Below, piece after piece: positions 34,940 through 43,317 of a stretch of DNA of 64,000 bases. Under the pieces are notes generated by a model. The model saw only the letters and a program-made list of their open reading frames with translations. It was not told where the DNA came from and searched no databases. Each line of letters begins with the position of its first letter. Position 1 is the stretch's first letter. Source of the DNA: an uncultured Desulfovibrio sp. (lineage in GTDB: Bacteria; Desulfobacterota; Desulfovibrionia; Desulfovibrionales; Desulfovibrionaceae); assembly GCF_902477725.1 (NCBI RefSeq), contig NZ_CABSIF010000012.1:1-64000 (forward strand), given 5' to 3'. The position numbers were made by a program, and so were the translations under genes.

Positions 34940-35019
34940 TTGCGCCTTTTTTTCTATTTTTGCGCGAAAAATCTTGTCACGAAGAGCAATGTTTTTTATA
35001 CTCAGCTCAAAGATTGCGC
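34940..35019. promoter_or_regulatory. Three TTGCGC direct repeats, candidate activator-binding sites
   Basis: TTGCGC occurs at 34940-34945, 34960-34965 and 35014-35019, each followed by an A/T-only run. Spacings are 20 and 54 bases, near two and five helical turns. They lie 22-100 bases upstream of the sigma-54 -24 element, where an enhancer-binding activator would bind, and directly before the activator gene, so autoregulation is possible. Confidence 0.45.
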
Positions 35020-35045
35020 TTTTTTGCACAAAACAGGGGAGCACC

Positions 35046-37757
35046 ATGCGCTTACACAGAACACTTCCCCAGGGCAGCTCGCTGGAGTTCACGGCGTTCT
35101 TTATGAATCGCAGCCTTGCAAGCCGCATGTTGATGCTGGGCTTGCCCCTGCTGGCGCTTGTACTGCTGATTATTTTTACTGCTACGGGCAGTAGCATCGA
35201 GGCCATTCTTGATCGCGCAATTGCGCGCAATGCACAGCTTCAGTCACAGGCAATGAGCCTTGCTCTGGAACAGGCGCTTGAAGAAACGCGCAATCAGCTT
35301 CTTATTCTCGCTGCTGGCTCCATGGATCAAAAAGACATGGCCAACCGGCTCAAATTCCGCGCCAAGGCTGGCGGCTTGCGCTACAGGGAGCTGGCCTTTG
35401 AGGGTCTGGCCCCAGACAACCGCTATCTGCTTGTCAACACAGGCGGGGATATCATCAATGTTCCCATGCGGCAGGCCCTTGCCAGCCCCACCGGCCCCTT
35501 CCACTCCATTGCTTCTGAACACCGCACTGGGCACGTCAGTGTTGCCCAACCCGTGGAAGTGACCTACTCCATGGTGCCGGTTAAGGGCAGCAACCAGAAC
35601 ATCACCCTGCACGTGCTGCGTTTTTCCACCCCGGTTCATGATGCGGAAGGCACATTTGCCGGCTACCTGATGCTTTCTCTGGATCTGCGGGAGCTGCGGG
35701 ATATCCTGTCCACCTACTCCGGCCCCAATGCACCCATTGCCGCGTCAGGCGATGAGGGGCGCGTGCGCACACTTTTTTTTGACCGCGATGGCTGGATGCT
35801 CTTTCAGTCCGAAGCGCCGGATGCTGGTCTGGCCCAGCGCAGCCTGGGCACAGATGCCGTGCGCGCTGGCTTTACCGGCGATTTTGGCAGGCCGGGATTT
35901 AACACCGCATTCCGGCCCAGCCCTGAACACATCAATTACTGGAACATGGTATCCGATGTGCAGGAGGGCAAGTCAGGCCAGCTCCCCCTTTCTGAAAACA
36001 GCTCCCTGTGGAGCAGCAGCCAGATGCGGGTGGAGAGGGTAAGTTACGTGCCGGTGACCTTCAGCCCGGTTTCGCAGGCAACAATTGTACTGGGCGGTCT
36101 GGCGGTATTGGACACCAGTTTTACCACCACGCGCACGGGCGTGCAGCTCATGGGCATCTATGTGGGGGCCTTTCTTGGCGGCATGCTGCTTTTGGGGCTG
36201 AGCCTTTGGTGGCTTGCGCGGCAGACGGGCAGATCACTCAATGCCGTAACTGCGGAACTTGAACGCTGCAACGCCGAAGGGAACGACAAGAATATAGATA
36301 TGCCCCAAATGCCGCGAGAGCTGGAACGACTCAAGACTGGCATAAACACCCTGCTTGAACGCTTGCGCTTTGCTGCGGAGGCCCGCCGCCTGCGCGCCGC
36401 GGAGGATGATGCCCAGCAACAGCGCGAGCCAGTGGAAGATCTGCCGCATCCCGAAGACCTGCCCGTCAACAGCCTTATTGGCACATCACCCACCATGCTT
36501 GCCCTGTGCGACAATGTCCGCAAGGCTTCGCAGGTGATGGCCGATGTGCTGGTTGTGGGCGAAACCGGCACAGGCAAGGAGCTGGTTTCCGAGGCCATCC
36601 ACAGGCTCAGCGCACGGGCTTCGGGGCCGTTCATTACCATCAATTGCGGCGCGCTGGATGAAAATCTGCTCATGGACACCCTTTTCGGGCATGTGAAAGG
36701 CGCATTCACCGAGGCGCGCGCGCCACGTAAAGGGGCTTTTCTGACGGCGCAGGGAGGCACGCTCATGCTGGACGAAGTGGGCAATGCGGCCCCCAAGGTG
36801 CAGCAGGCCCTGCTGCGGGCGCTCTCCACCAGGCGAATCAGGCCGCTGGGCAGCGATGAAGACGTACCTTTTGACACGCGCATCATTGCGGCCACCAATG
36901 CATCACTTATAGATGATTCGCAAAAAGGTACTTTCCGCGAAGACTTGTACTACCGGTTGGCCGTCATCACCATCAACACGCCGCCGCTGCGGGAGCGCAA
37001 GACGGACATTCCCTCGCTGGCGGTCTATTTTCTCTCGGAAGCTCTCAAGGCCAAGGCAAGGCTGAAAGCCGAGGGCGGAGCACAGCCCGCTGGCGGGCTG
37101 GCTGCAATGAACGCCGCCATGCCGCAGGTCAGCAAAGGAGCCATGGCCAAACTGATGGACTACGACTGGCCCGGCAATGTGCGCGAATTAAAAAACACCC
37201 TCACGCGGGCTCTGACATTCTGCGAAGGTGGCATCCTACTTGCAGAAGATATTCAGCTTGGCGCGGCTACCCAGCCGCAAAACGACGCCATCCCGGCAGG
37301 ACAGAACGAAACTGCGGCAGCTCCGGCGCAGGAATCGCGCAAGCCGCAGGATGATCCTTGCGATCAGGGATTCTGCACAACGCCCCCTGCCGAAGATCCT
37401 GCATCGGCAGAAGGTTTGCCCGGCAGGCTGGTTAGCCCTGCGGCCGCAGATATTCCCATGCAGGCCTCAGTGGGCGACCCTGCCCCTCAGCCGCAAAACG
37501 AGGCATCCACGCAACTGGATACCCTGCTGCGCGGCAAGGACTCTGCGGACAAGCTCAATCGGCGCGTCATGGAGGTCTGGCCGACCATCGCGGCTTCGGG
37601 CAGCATCAGCAGGCAGGAATATCAAGCGCTTGCCGGGAAAAATATTTCCATGCGCACGGCTCAGTACGACCTGCAATTGCTTGTGCAGCTGGGGCTTGTG
37701 CGCAAAGACGGACGCGGCCCTGCGCAGAGGTATATTGTGATCGGGCAGGGACGCTGA
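35046..37757 (+). CDS. Membrane-bound sigma-54 activator with extracytoplasmic sensor and winged-helix C-terminus
   Basis: A 903-residue one-component regulator. A helix at 29-47 and another at 366-391 enclose a ~315-residue periplasmic, Cache-like sensor. A HAMP-like/coiled segment (about 390-460) leads to an AAA+ sigma-54 activator domain (about 475-735): Walker A GETGTGKE (505-512), Walker B GGTLMLDE (570-577) and the contact loop GAFTEA (552-557), which has Glu where GAFTGA has Gly. A low-complexity Ala/Pro linker (735-815) precedes a winged-helix-like domain (about 820-903) instead of a Fis-type helix-turn-helix. It is divergent from a sigma-54 promoter (34903-34918) and very probably drives the TSUP operon. 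The ATG at 35046 follows GGGGAGCACC. Confidence 0.85.
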   Translation: MRLHRTLPQGSSLEFTAFFMNRSLASRMLMLGLPLLALVLLIIFTATGSSIEAILDRAIARNAQLQSQAMSLALEQALEETRNQLLILAAGSMDQKDMANRLKFRAKAGGLRYRELAFEGLAPDNRYLLVNTGGDIINVPMRQALASPTGPFHSIASEHRTGHVSVAQPVEVTYSMVPVKGSNQNITLHVLRFSTPVHDAEGTFAGYLMLSLDLRELRDILSTYSGPNAPIAASGDEGRVRTLFFDRDGWMLFQSEAPDAGLAQRSLGTDAVRAGFTGDFGRPGFNTAFRPSPEHINYWNMVSDVQEGKSGQLPLSENSSLWSSSQMRVERVSYVPVTFSPVSQATIVLGGLAVLDTSFTTTRTGVQLMGIYVGAFLGGMLLLGLSLWWLARQTGRSLNAVTAELERCNAEGNDKNIDMPQMPRELERLKTGINTLLERLRFAAEARRLRAAEDDAQQQREPVEDLPHPEDLPVNSLIGTSPTMLALCDNVRKASQVMADVLVVGETGTGKELVSEAIHRLSARASGPFITINCGALDENLLMDTLFGHVKGAFTEARAPRKGAFLTAQGGTLMLDEVGNAAPKVQQALLRALSTRRIRPLGSDEDVPFDTRIIAATNASLIDDSQKGTFREDLYYRLAVITINTPPLRERKTDIPSLAVYFLSEALKAKARLKAEGGAQPAGGLAAMNAAMPQVSKGAMAKLMDYDWPGNVRELKNTLTRALTFCEGGILLAEDIQLGAATQPQNDAIPAGQNETAAAPAQESRKPQDDPCDQGFCTTPPAEDPASAEGLPGRLVSPAAADIPMQASVGDPAPQPQNEASTQLDTLLRGKDSADKLNRRVMEVWPTIAASGSISRQEYQALAGKNISMRTAQYDLQLLVQLGLVRKDGRGPAQRYIVIGQGR

Positions 37758-37835
37758 CAAGCAACTTTTACGCATCAGGCATTCAGCATCATCAGTTTCA
37801 GGGCATGACGAAAATCTGCGATCAAGGATATCCGT

Positions 37836-40400
37836 ATGGCCTCTCTGCTGAGAAAACTGTTTGGCATTGCCCCTCGTGTTGGCCGCGAGGCGGCCATGGA
37901 CGCCTTCAACAAACGCTATGTCTCGTTCAAGGAACTGCTCCAGGCCAATGCAGATCTGGCCGGGGTAATGGCCGGGCTGGACGCCACCCTGCGCGGCGAC
38001 AAGCACATGGAAACCAGTGAAGTGCGCAAGCAGGCCCGCCGGGCCATATTCCACTGCGAGCGCATGGCCTCGACCCTGAGCGAAATGTCAGGGCAGTGCG
38101 ACATTTCTCTGGGCAGCGCCGTACATTCCATTGCCGCGCGCATTGAGCACGAGCTGGATCAGCACACGCGCGGCGATGTGCCGCAGTTTACCCTGCCCCT
38201 CTCAGAGGTTGATGCCAGCATGGCCTACAGTGTCGGCGGCAAAAACGCCAACCTCGGCGAGCTGCGCAATATGCTGGATATGCCTGTGCCGCGCGGATTT
38301 TCCATCACTATCCGGGCATGCAGCTTTTTTTTGCTGCGCACGCCGGGCCTGTTTAAAAGCCTGTTCAGGCTGCTGAAATCTGTTGACCCCGAAAAACCCG
38401 CGTTAATTGCAGAAATTTCCAAAAATATTGAGCTGCTTGTGCTGGAAGCCCCCATCCCGGCAGAGGTTGAGCAAGCCCTGTTTGCGGAATGGGACGCCGC
38501 CTTCGGCAAAAACGCGGATGTGGTTGTGGCTCTGCGCTCCAGCGCCATTGCCGAGGACGGCGTGCAATCTTTTGCCGGTCAGTACCGCAGTATCCTCGGC
38601 GTTACCCGTCAGGATCTGCTGTCCGCCTTCAAGAAGGTGGTTGCCAGCCTGTTTTCGCCCCGCGCCCTGACTTACCGCGCCGAACACGGCTACGATCTGG
38701 ACGCTACCGGCATGGGTCTTTGCTGTGTTGAAATGGTACGGGCCAAGGCAGCTGGCGTGGCTTTTTCCCGCCATCCGGTAGACCTGCGCTCCAACGCCAC
38801 TGTCATCAACGGCCTGTGGGGTCTGGGCGAAATGGTCGTGGACGGATCGGGAACACCCGACCAGTGGCTTGTTTCCCGCGCCACAAAAAAGATCACCATG
38901 GCCACCATTGCCCACAAAACAGTGCGGCTGCGCCTTGTGCGCACCAAGACCGGCCTTGTGGAAAGCACGCTCGAATCCGTTCCCGATCCCCTGCGCGATG
39001 TTCCCTGCCTCAGCGATGATCAGGTGCGCAAACTGGCAGAAATGGTCATGGAACTCGAACGGCACTACCAGTATCCGCAGGATATGGAATGGGCCGTGGA
39101 CGAAGACGACCAGATTATTTTGCTTCAAACGCGCCCCATGGGGCTGGACAGCGCCTCTGAGGAACATTCTGCCCCGGCCCTGCGCCACCTGCGCCCCCTG
39201 CTCTCAGGTGGCGACATCGCCGCGCGCGGCGTTGGTTGCGGCCCTGTTGTCCATGTGGGCGAAGGGGAAGACATGACGCACTTTCCCGAAGGGGCAGTCA
39301 TGCTGCTTGCCCACTCCTCGCCCAACGCCATGGCGGCCATGCGCCGCGCCTCGGCCATCATTGCAGAAACAGGCAGTCTTACCGGTCACATGGCTTCCAT
39401 TTGCCGAGAATTTGGCGTGCCGACCATCATGAACCTGCCGGGCGCCAACAGTATTCTGGCCGAGGAGCAGATCGTCACCGTGGATGCGCTTACCGGCAGA
39501 ATTTTTGACGGCGAAGTGCAGGAGCTGCTGACCCTACGGCTGGTGAAGCCTCAGGCCAGACCCAGCAGCCCGGCGCTGGTGCTTTTACGACGCATCGCAC
39601 CCTATATTTTACCGCTGCATCTGGTGGATCCGCGCGCGGATACCTTCACGCCCCGCCACTGCACATCGCTGCACGACATCATGCGCTATGTGCACGAATT
39701 GAGCTATTCCCAGATGTTCCAGATATCCGACAGAGTTACGGATCACTGCGCAGGCGTTGCCAGCAAGCTGGTCTGCACGGTGCCGCTTGATCTGCATGTG
39801 ATTGATCTGGGCGGCGGGCTGCGCAATCCGGAATCCCGCCAGGTAACGCCAAACGATGTGCTGAGCGTGCCTTTCAAGTGCGTGCTTGACGGCATGCTCA
39901 ATCCGGCGGTGCAGGCTCGTGGCCCACGGCCTGTAAACATGCGCGGGTTTCTTTCGGTCATGGGGCAGACCGCCATTGGCTGCAATGAGGAGGGCTGTTC
40001 ACGCTTCGGCCAGCGCAGCTATGCCATAGTTTCCGACCGCTATCTCAATTTTTCGTCCCGAGTAGGCTACCACTACGCCATCCTTGACTGCTGGTGCGGC
40101 GAAACCCTGAGCAAGAACTACATCCGCTTTGAATTTGCCGGGGGCGCTGCCGCCAATGCCCAACGCGTAAGGCGTGTGCAGTGCATAGGCCTGATCCTCA
40201 AAGAGCTGGGCTTTACCGTTGAGATAACGGGTGATAGACTGCGGGCACGTTACCAGAAATACCCCAGGCATGAGCTGTGCGCGCGCCTGGATCAACTGGG
40301 ACGACTCCTGATAATGACCCGCCAGATGGACATGCTCATGGTGGACGATGCAGCAGTGCAATCCTACGCCACCAAGTTCCTCAATGGCGAATATCATTAG
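37836..40400 (+). CDS. PEP synthase-like protein lacking the C-terminal PEP-binding barrel
   Basis: An 854-residue protein. After a ~120-residue helical N-terminal extension comes a PPDK/PEP synthase ATP-grasp domain (about 125-435; VGGKNANLGEL 133-143, VALRSSAIAEDG, closing LLQTRP) and the swivelling phosphohistidine domain (about 455-562) with His518 in ETGSLTGHMASICREFGVP. In true PEP synthase a TIM barrel binding pyruvate/PEP follows. Here residues 574-854 are a different domain with no barrel motifs I recognise; it includes GGGLRNPESRQVTPND, several Cys (EEGCSRFG, LDCWCGETL) and GGAAANAQRV. It may phosphorylate something other than pyruvate or act as a regulator. It follows the sigma-54 activator by 78 bases; the ATG at 37836 follows AAGGATATCC. 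Confidence 0.78.
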   Translation: MASLLRKLFGIAPRVGREAAMDAFNKRYVSFKELLQANADLAGVMAGLDATLRGDKHMETSEVRKQARRAIFHCERMASTLSEMSGQCDISLGSAVHSIAARIEHELDQHTRGDVPQFTLPLSEVDASMAYSVGGKNANLGELRNMLDMPVPRGFSITIRACSFFLLRTPGLFKSLFRLLKSVDPEKPALIAEISKNIELLVLEAPIPAEVEQALFAEWDAAFGKNADVVVALRSSAIAEDGVQSFAGQYRSILGVTRQDLLSAFKKVVASLFSPRALTYRAEHGYDLDATGMGLCCVEMVRAKAAGVAFSRHPVDLRSNATVINGLWGLGEMVVDGSGTPDQWLVSRATKKITMATIAHKTVRLRLVRTKTGLVESTLESVPDPLRDVPCLSDDQVRKLAEMVMELERHYQYPQDMEWAVDEDDQIILLQTRPMGLDSASEEHSAPALRHLRPLLSGGDIAARGVGCGPVVHVGEGEDMTHFPEGAVMLLAHSSPNAMAAMRRASAIIAETGSLTGHMASICREFGVPTIMNLPGANSILAEEQIVTVDALTGRIFDGEVQELLTLRLVKPQARPSSPALVLLRRIAPYILPLHLVDPRADTFTPRHCTSLHDIMRYVHELSYSQMFQISDRVTDHCAGVASKLVCTVPLDLHVIDLGGGLRNPESRQVTPNDVLSVPFKCVLDGMLNPAVQARGPRPVNMRGFLSVMGQTAIGCNEEGCSRFGQRSYAIVSDRYLNFSSRVGYHYAILDCWCGETLSKNYIRFEFAGGAAANAQRVRRVQCIGLILKELGFTVEITGDRLRARYQKYPRHELCARLDQLGRLLIMTRQMDMLMVDDAAVQSYATKFLNGEYH

Positions 40401-40477
40401 CCGCACACCCTTTGCGGGGGTGGGCCCGGCCCCGCACGGCGGCCTGGGCCATCGCGGCACAACACGATTGAGGCCCC

Positions 40478-41737
40478 ATGCCGCCCCTAGCCGCATCGCC
40501 TGCGCAAACCCCGGAAGGCACTGCCTTCCCTGATCCGCCGCAGACGTTATTAAGCCGTGATTTTGTTCTGCTGTTCTGCATGACCATGTGCTGCAACAGT
40601 TTTGTGGCCGTCTTTTACTGCTTTGAGCAATGGCTCGAAGGCCTCTCTGTCAGCCCGAACTGGCGGGGAGTGCTGCTCTCTTCCATGTTTGTCATGGTTC
40701 TGATTTTCAGGCAGGTGGCAAGCGTGGTTCTGTTGCGCCGTGGCAAACTCCTGCCCATGGGCATTGCCATCATCATTTCAAGCGGCGTCATGCTGGCCTA
40801 CCCTTATGTGGGTGGCTCCCATATTATTGAGCTGATTCTGCTGTTGCGCGTGGTACAGGGCATTGCCCTTGCCTTTTTCTCCTGCTGCACGGTGTCCGTG
40901 CTGGTGAGTTGCATACCCAAGGGCCAAAGCGCGCGTGGTTTTGCCATCTTTTCGCTCACCCTGCTGCTGCCCTATTCCATCATTCCGGCAGTGGGGGAAC
41001 AGATACTTGCCCTGCTCGGGGGCGAACCCCACCTCTTTGCCTTCACGGCCCTGCTGGGCATTCCCTCCCTGCTCATGCTGGTGCCGCTGGCACCGCGCCT
41101 GCGCAAGCCAGAAATGGCCCAGGAGGCAGAAGGCGGCATGTCTGGTCGGGAATTATGGCATGCAGTGAGTCATTCCGGCCTATTTTTTGTGTATATGGCC
41201 TGCATGACATTCAGCATCATGACAGTGCTGGCCATCTTTTTCATGAAGGGTTTGTGCTCCATCACCGGCGCGCACCCGGCGTGGTTTTTCAGCACCTATA
41301 CGCTCACCATCATTCTGGTGCGTCTGGTGGGCAGCCACAGGCTCGATACGCTGCCGCGCCACAGGATTACCATTCTGTGCAGCATCCTTCTGGTCTGTTG
41401 CATGCTTGGGCTGGCCTGGGGGCCGCTGTGGGCCTTCATTCCTCTCACCTTCCTGTACGGGCTGGGGCTGGGGCTGCTCTACCCCCTGCTGGCGGCCATG
41501 GTCTATGACCGCTCCACACCCACCACACGCTCCATCAACTCCAATGTAATGATGGCCACCTTCGATTCCAGCGGTATTTTTGCCCCTATAATCGGAGGAT
41601 TGGTTATGTACGAGGGCTTCGGTTACCGGGGTGTTTTTGTGGCCACGGCAGTTTCCATCGGCCTGTGCGGCCTTTCCATGGTGGCCGACAAACTGCGCGT
41701 TGCACACTGGCAACGGCAGGGCCGCCACATAGCTTAA
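40478..41737 (+). CDS. Major facilitator superfamily transporter
   Basis: A 419-residue membrane protein with about twelve helices in two halves and MFS-like loops (RLVGSHRLDTLPRHR near the middle). The ~25-residue N-terminal tail is cytoplasmic. Substrate unknown; small-molecule or sugar efflux is possible. It starts 77 bases after the PEP synthase-like gene, with a TGAGG site, so the two may be cotranscribed. Confidence 0.82.
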   Translation: MPPLAASPAQTPEGTAFPDPPQTLLSRDFVLLFCMTMCCNSFVAVFYCFEQWLEGLSVSPNWRGVLLSSMFVMVLIFRQVASVVLLRRGKLLPMGIAIIISSGVMLAYPYVGGSHIIELILLLRVVQGIALAFFSCCTVSVLVSCIPKGQSARGFAIFSLTLLLPYSIIPAVGEQILALLGGEPHLFAFTALLGIPSLLMLVPLAPRLRKPEMAQEAEGGMSGRELWHAVSHSGLFFVYMACMTFSIMTVLAIFFMKGLCSITGAHPAWFFSTYTLTIILVRLVGSHRLDTLPRHRITILCSILLVCCMLGLAWGPLWAFIPLTFLYGLGLGLLYPLLAAMVYDRSTPTTRSINSNVMMATFDSSGIFAPIIGGLVMYEGFGYRGVFVATAVSIGLCGLSMVADKLRVAHWQRQGRHIA

Positions 41738-41811
41738 GCACCAGACTCTACAAGCGCAGGGCAAGAACCCGGTCAACAGCAGCCATGCGATGGCGAGCGG
41801 ATGTGCCGCTT

Positions 41812-41842
41812 TTGACAAAAATGCAATAATATATCATTTCAT
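41812..41842 (+). promoter_or_regulatory. Promoter with Zur-box-like palindrome for the zinc-uptake operon
   Basis: A 21-base dyad at 41819-41839 has ends AAATG and CATTT and an AT core ATA-A-TAT; 9 of 10 position pairs outside the two central mismatched pairs are counted below as 8 of 10 complementary overall. It fits the enteric Zur consensus layout (AAATG, TTATA-N-TATAA, CATTT). A TTGACA -35-like element (41812-41817) abuts it, so a bound Zur would block RNA polymerase. The first gene begins at 41894 and the operon's last gene encodes a Zur-type regulator. Confidence 0.7.
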
Positions 41843-41893
41843 TTTCTGGCGCAAAAAACGCTTACATCCTGATCCAGAAACATGGGAGAAATG

Positions 41894-42523
41894 ATGAAAA
41901 ACCTGATTCTTGTGACGGCCTGCACAGTTCTGTTCGCAGCCGCCCCCGCGCTTGCGCATGGCCCGCACGAACACGGCGCAGCCCGCCTGGACGTGGCTGT
42001 GGAAGGCAATATTGTAGAAATCAGCCTCGAAAGTCCCCTTGCCAACGCCTTGCCCTTTGAGCACGCTCCCCGCGATGCAGCCCAACGCCAAGCCGTGCAG
42101 AACATGGCGGCAACCTGGCATAAGGCAGAAAATATTTTTGTTTTTCCCGCCGCAGCCCAGTGCCGCATCAAAAAGGTAACGCTAGAATCCGAGGCCCTAC
42201 CCGAGGCCCTGCTGGGAGCAAAGCCAGCCACGCAGCCGGAACAGGCGCAAGCATCAACGCAGAACGCGTCTGCCGCCCCCGAGGTTGAACCCAAGGCACA
42301 TGCAGACCATGACGAACACGCCGGGCACGATGAACACAGCGGGCACGCAGATCTGGACGCGTCCTTCACTTTTGAATGTGCGCAGCCCGATGCCCTGCAC
42401 GGCATGGACGTGCGTCTTTTTTCCGCATGGCCAGCTCTGCATGAGCTGCGAGTGCAGATAGTCAGCCCCACAGGGCAGCATGCCGCAGAGCTGAACGAAC
42501 AGGCCCACACCCTCAAGTGGTAA
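41894..42523 (+). CDS. ZrgA-like (DUF2796) His-rich periplasmic zinc protein
   Basis: A 209-residue exported protein: signal peptide (1-21), then HGPHEHG at the mature N-terminus and a second His cluster at 136-151 (HADHDEHAGHDEHSGH). The fold segments (ARLDVAVEGN, ISLESPLANALPFEHAP) match the DUF2796/ZrgA family, known for zinc uptake in Vibrio. It would capture Zn2+ in the periplasm for the ABC transporter encoded next. I chose the third of three closely spaced ATGs (41882, 41891, 41894) because GGGAGA lies at the right distance. The Zur-box-like site is 55 bases upstream. Confidence 0.83.
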   Translation: MKNLILVTACTVLFAAAPALAHGPHEHGAARLDVAVEGNIVEISLESPLANALPFEHAPRDAAQRQAVQNMAATWHKAENIFVFPAAAQCRIKKVTLESEALPEALLGAKPATQPEQAQASTQNASAAPEVEPKAHADHDEHAGHDEHSGHADLDASFTFECAQPDALHGMDVRLFSAWPALHELRVQIVSPTGQHAAELNEQAHTLKW

Positions 42524-42528
42524 CTCCC

Positions 42529-43317
42529 ATGAATTCCGATACGCCAACACCACCGCAAGCGCCTTGCAGCACGAATGCAGGCGAGCAGGCAGTCCTGCTT
42601 GAAAACTGCACCTTTTGCTGGCCCGGTCAGGAGGAAGAAACCCTGCGAATCCCTCTGTTCAGTGTGGGCAAAGGGGAGACGGTCTTTCTTTCCGGCCCCA
42701 GCGGCGGGGGCAAAAGCACCCTGCTCAGCCTCATTGCAGGGATACTGCAACCAGCTTCTGGCAGTGTGCACGTCAACGGAATTCGTGTGGACACCTTGCC
42801 CAGATTCGCCAGAGATTCCTTTCGCGGCGGCACCATCGGCCTGATATTTCAGCAGTTCAATCTTGTTCCGCATCTCTCCATGCTGGACAATGTGCTGCTG
42901 CCCTGCCGTTTTTCGCCCATACGCACCGCACGGGCAACGGAAACGGATGGAAGCCCGGAGCACTCCGCGCAACGTCTGCTTGAGCGTCTTGGCCTTGGGC
43001 CGGAACTGTGGCGCAAAAGCGTAACCCGCCTTTCTGTGGGGCAACAGCAGCGGGTTGCCGCCGCCCGCGCCCTTGTAGGCTCGCCCCCGCTGGTCATGGC
43101 TGACGAACCCACCTCTGCGCTGGATGCGGAACGGCGGGCGGATTTTCTGCACCTGCTGCTACGCGAAAGCGCCGAGGCCGGATTAAGCCTGCTGTTTGTC
43201 AGCCATGACCTGTCTCTGGCGGATTTTTTTGAACGCCGGGTCCGACTGGCAGAGATTAACCGGGCCGATGCCAGCAGGGCCGACAAGGGAACAATCCCGC
43301 AGGGGGAAACCGAATGA
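42529..43317 (+). CDS. ABC transporter ATPase of the zinc-uptake operon
   Basis: A 262-residue ABC ATPase of the LolD/MacB type: Walker A GPSGGGKS (56-63), Q-loop IFQQFNLVPHLSM, signature LSVGQQQRVAAARAL, Walker B LVMADEPTSALD and switch His in FVSHD. It starts 5 bases after the ZrgA-like gene and overlaps the permease by four bases (ATGA). Its partner is an FtsX-type permease, so the transporter may move a ligand or extract a protein rather than import by the ZnuABC mechanism. Confidence 0.88.
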   Translation: MNSDTPTPPQAPCSTNAGEQAVLLENCTFCWPGQEEETLRIPLFSVGKGETVFLSGPSGGGKSTLLSLIAGILQPASGSVHVNGIRVDTLPRFARDSFRGGTIGLIFQQFNLVPHLSMLDNVLLPCRFSPIRTARATETDGSPEHSAQRLLERLGLGPELWRKSVTRLSVGQQQRVAAARALVGSPPLVMADEPTSALDAERRADFLHLLLRESAEAGLSLLFVSHDLSLADFFERRVRLAEINRADASRADKGTIPQGETE

